A stretch of DNA of 6,531 nucleotides from CAYHWW01 sp964360145. GTDB lineage: Bacteria > Bdellovibrionota > UBA1018 > CAYHWW01. Under the pieces are notes generated by a model that worked only from the letters and a program-made list of their open reading frames with translations, ran no database searches and was not told the origin of the DNA. The stretch is taken from the NCBI GenBank assembly GCA_964360145.1, contig CAYHWW010000181.1, positions 1-6,531 on the forward strand, written 5' to 3'. Below are positions 5,171 to 6,531 of the stretch, one piece after another. The position numbers and the translations under genes were made by a program. The stretch's first letter is position 1; every line of letters begins with the position of its first letter.

Positions 5171-6088
5171 TTATCGTTCGCCGGTGCGATAGATCTCTGG
5201 CACAGGTAGCGGAAAACCATTCGTAAGCAGCGGCACGAGCACTAAGCTTCGCTTATAAGAACCGATGCCCAGAAAGTCGTTGCTCCAGATATTCACCGGA
5301 AAAATCAGCGTCGCAATTCCTTCATCCACGGTCGAGGCGTAATTTGCTCGATGAGATAAGCGCAGCGCATAGGTGCCCGGAAGTTCTTCACGGATCACGC
5401 CCTGATGATTCATCCCGTTCTTGTCCCATTGCACATTCCAAGATCGGTTTGTGGCGAAGTCATTGGAGCGCGTCGTAGTCAACGCATTCACGGAGTCTTC
5501 TGTGTACTGCCAATAACCCGGTGGGATTTCACGACGCATCAGCGACCGGCGCGCCTCACTGAACACAATACGCTCTGCCCCGTGTGATGACTGACCTAGA
5601 ACATGAATGGATGTCAGCGTGATGCGCTCAAGCTCACCATAAGCACTGAGTTCAAGTGCGAGTACGCCCATGGGTTCAGCGTCCATGGCGGGCGCCAGCT
5701 CGCGGCCTGATTCGGCGCGAATACCAAACCAACTGTAAGAGCCAAAACTGCGCTGTTGCACAAAACCCACAGAGGCATGAGAAGCATCGCCGCCATCGGT
5801 CATGACAAGCGCGATGAATGCACCGGGCTGCTGATAGTAAGGGATAAGATGCAGCAGATAGGTTTCACCGCTCACTTCACCTTTGCCCTCGTAACTACCG
5901 GCGACCAATTCTTGACAGCCGCCAAAATAATCAGAGAGGTCATCCCATGAGGCGGCGAGTTGCACCTGGGCGCCGCAGCCCTGCTGGGCCTGAATCATAC
6001 GATGGCCACCAAAAGCCTCAGCGCGCTGAGTAGAAAGCAACGCCGCTAGGATAAAAAGAGATCCAAACCAATTACCATTGCAAGCCAT
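5171..6088 (-). CDS. Exported beta-rich protein of unknown function
   Basis: The 305-residue protein has an N-terminal signal sequence (hydrophobic core WFGSLFILAALLS, probable cleavage after AEA at 25). The mature chain is rich in short alternating polar/hydrophobic stretches, Gly, Ser and Tyr, suggesting a mostly beta fold. It contains just two cysteines (38 and 58), a likely single disulfide. Internal pieces such as GETYLLHLIPYY (74-85) and PGTYALRLSHR (237-247) hint at two similar halves, but this is weak. No family is recognised. The ATG lies inside the end of the upstream barrel gene (17-bp overlap), and AGGAG at 6095-6099 sits six bases before it, so translation is probably coupled to that gene. 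Partner functions such as a surface lipid- or ligand-binding protein working with the barrel are inference. Confidence 0.87.
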   Translation of the reverse strand: MACNGNWFGSLFILAALLSTQRAEAFGGHRMIQAQQGCGAQVQLAASWDDLSDYFGGCQELVAGSYEGKGEVSGETYLLHLIPYYQQPGAFIALVMTDGGDASHASVGFVQQRSFGSYSWFGIRAESGRELAPAMDAEPMGVLALELSAYGELERITLTSIHVLGQSSHGAERIVFSEARRSLMRREIPPGYWQYTEDSVNALTTTRSNDFATNRSWNVQWDKNGMNHQGVIREELPGTYALRLSHRANYASTVDEGIATLIFPVNIWSNDFLGIGSYKRSLVLVPLLTNGFPLPVPEIYRTGER

Positions 6089-6531
6089 AGAACGCTCCTA
6101 GCGTGGTTGTAGAAATCGATGAAGACGTGGTGCCATCGCTGTGGGTGAAGGCCGCATCAGCGCCGCTGTCATAACGAATATGCGAGGCCATGAGGCGCAG
6201 CGTGTCCCCCGTCACGAGGGCTGATAGAGGAATGGCGACTCCGCCTTCTACAGAGAGACGGGAATTGTCGCCATTATCGTCCTGCCAGTCGTAGTTGAAT
6301 TGAAAATCCACGAGAAATTTTGCTACGCGCAGAATGCTCCCAAGCATAAAACTGCCGGACCCAATGGGAATGGGCGTATTCTGAACCAGCGCCGGGGTAT
6401 AGCCTGCGCGTATGAGAATATAATCGGTGCCCCCCAGGCGAATCACGCTGGACGGCGAATAACCAAATCGCACCAGAAGATCTGAGAACTGGGGCAGTTG
6501 GTTTGCCTCGATGGCAGCAAAAACTCCAAAT
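6072..6531 (-). CDS. Outer-membrane beta-barrel-like protein, C-terminal 152 residues (5' end outside window)
   Basis: The frame is open to the window edge, so this is the 3' part of a longer gene. The GTG at 6473 is an internal codon, not a likely start, because the same frame continues upstream without a stop and with similar composition (FAAIEANQLPQFSDLL). The sequence shows repeated short amphipathic strands with turns rich in Gly, Asn, Asp and Ser: VRFGYSP, YILIRAGYTP, FLVDFQFNYDW, LRLMASHIRYDS. It ends TTTLGAFYGLQW with a terminal aromatic residue, the usual C-terminal signal of outer-membrane barrels recognised by BamA. The full family and strand number cannot be judged from the fragment. 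It would be the first known gene of the operon, overlapping the next gene by 17 bp. Confidence 0.83.
   Translation of the reverse strand, partial: FGVFAAIEANQLPQFSDLLVRFGYSPSSVIRLGGTDYILIRAGYTPALVQNTPIPIGSGSFMLGSILRVAKFLVDFQFNYDWQDDNGDNSRLSVEGGVAIPLSALVTGDTLRLMASHIRYDSGADAAFTHSDGTTSSSISTTTLGAFYGLQW
6095..6099 (-). promoter_or_regulatory. Ribosome binding site AGGAG inside the upstream gene
   Basis: AGGAG is six bases before ATG 6088 and lies within the last codons of the barrel-like gene. It fixes the start of the second operon gene and supports translational coupling. Confidence 0.75.

Overview
The window looks like chromosomal DNA of a fairly GC-rich Gram-negative bacterium. It most resembles the predatory Bdellovibrionota (Bdellovibrio-like or Oligoflexia-like); a myxobacterial or Fibrobacter-type relative is less likely. 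The reasons are a TIGR02147/DUF4423-type regulator (a family common in Bdellovibrio and Fibrobacter), a TonB-like transducer with the long linker and pre-TonB helix typical of Bdellovibrio proteins, and several lineage-specific exported proteins, one with an outer-membrane barrel ending. This assignment rests on remembered family features, not on a search.

Region by region: (1) 1-271 is very GC-rich and proline/arginine-rich in translation. Frame 1 is open to 291 but is not convincing as a gene. (2) 272-499 is a compact foldback or MITE-like element. It has perfect 34-bp terminal inverted repeats bounded by CTAG, nested hairpin arms and no transposase. (3) 510-1496 (+) encodes a TonB/TolA-like energy transducer whose start lies 10 bp beyond the element. 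(4) 1505-2398 (-) encodes an unusual one-piece protein. It has a degenerate sigma-70-like N-terminal half, a zinc-binding anti-sigma (ZAS/zf-HC2) motif and a C-terminal membrane anchor. It has its own good promoter with a 14-bp palindrome over the -10/start region. (5) 2469-3338 (-) encodes the TIGR02147-type regulator. (6) 3397-4245 (+) is divergent from it and encodes an exported zinc metallopeptidase-like protein (HEALH...E). (7) 4214-6531 (-) is an apparent three-gene operon. It encodes an outer-membrane barrel-like protein (5' end outside the window), then two exported proteins of unknown function.

How the genes might work together is inference. The window combines envelope energy transduction, a membrane-tethered sigma/anti-sigma-like switch, a TIGR02147 regulator next to a secreted peptidase, and a barrel-plus-secreted-protein operon. 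All are cell-envelope or regulatory functions. The two most unusual items are the foldback element wedged against the TonB-like gene and the sigma-like/ZAS/membrane fusion.
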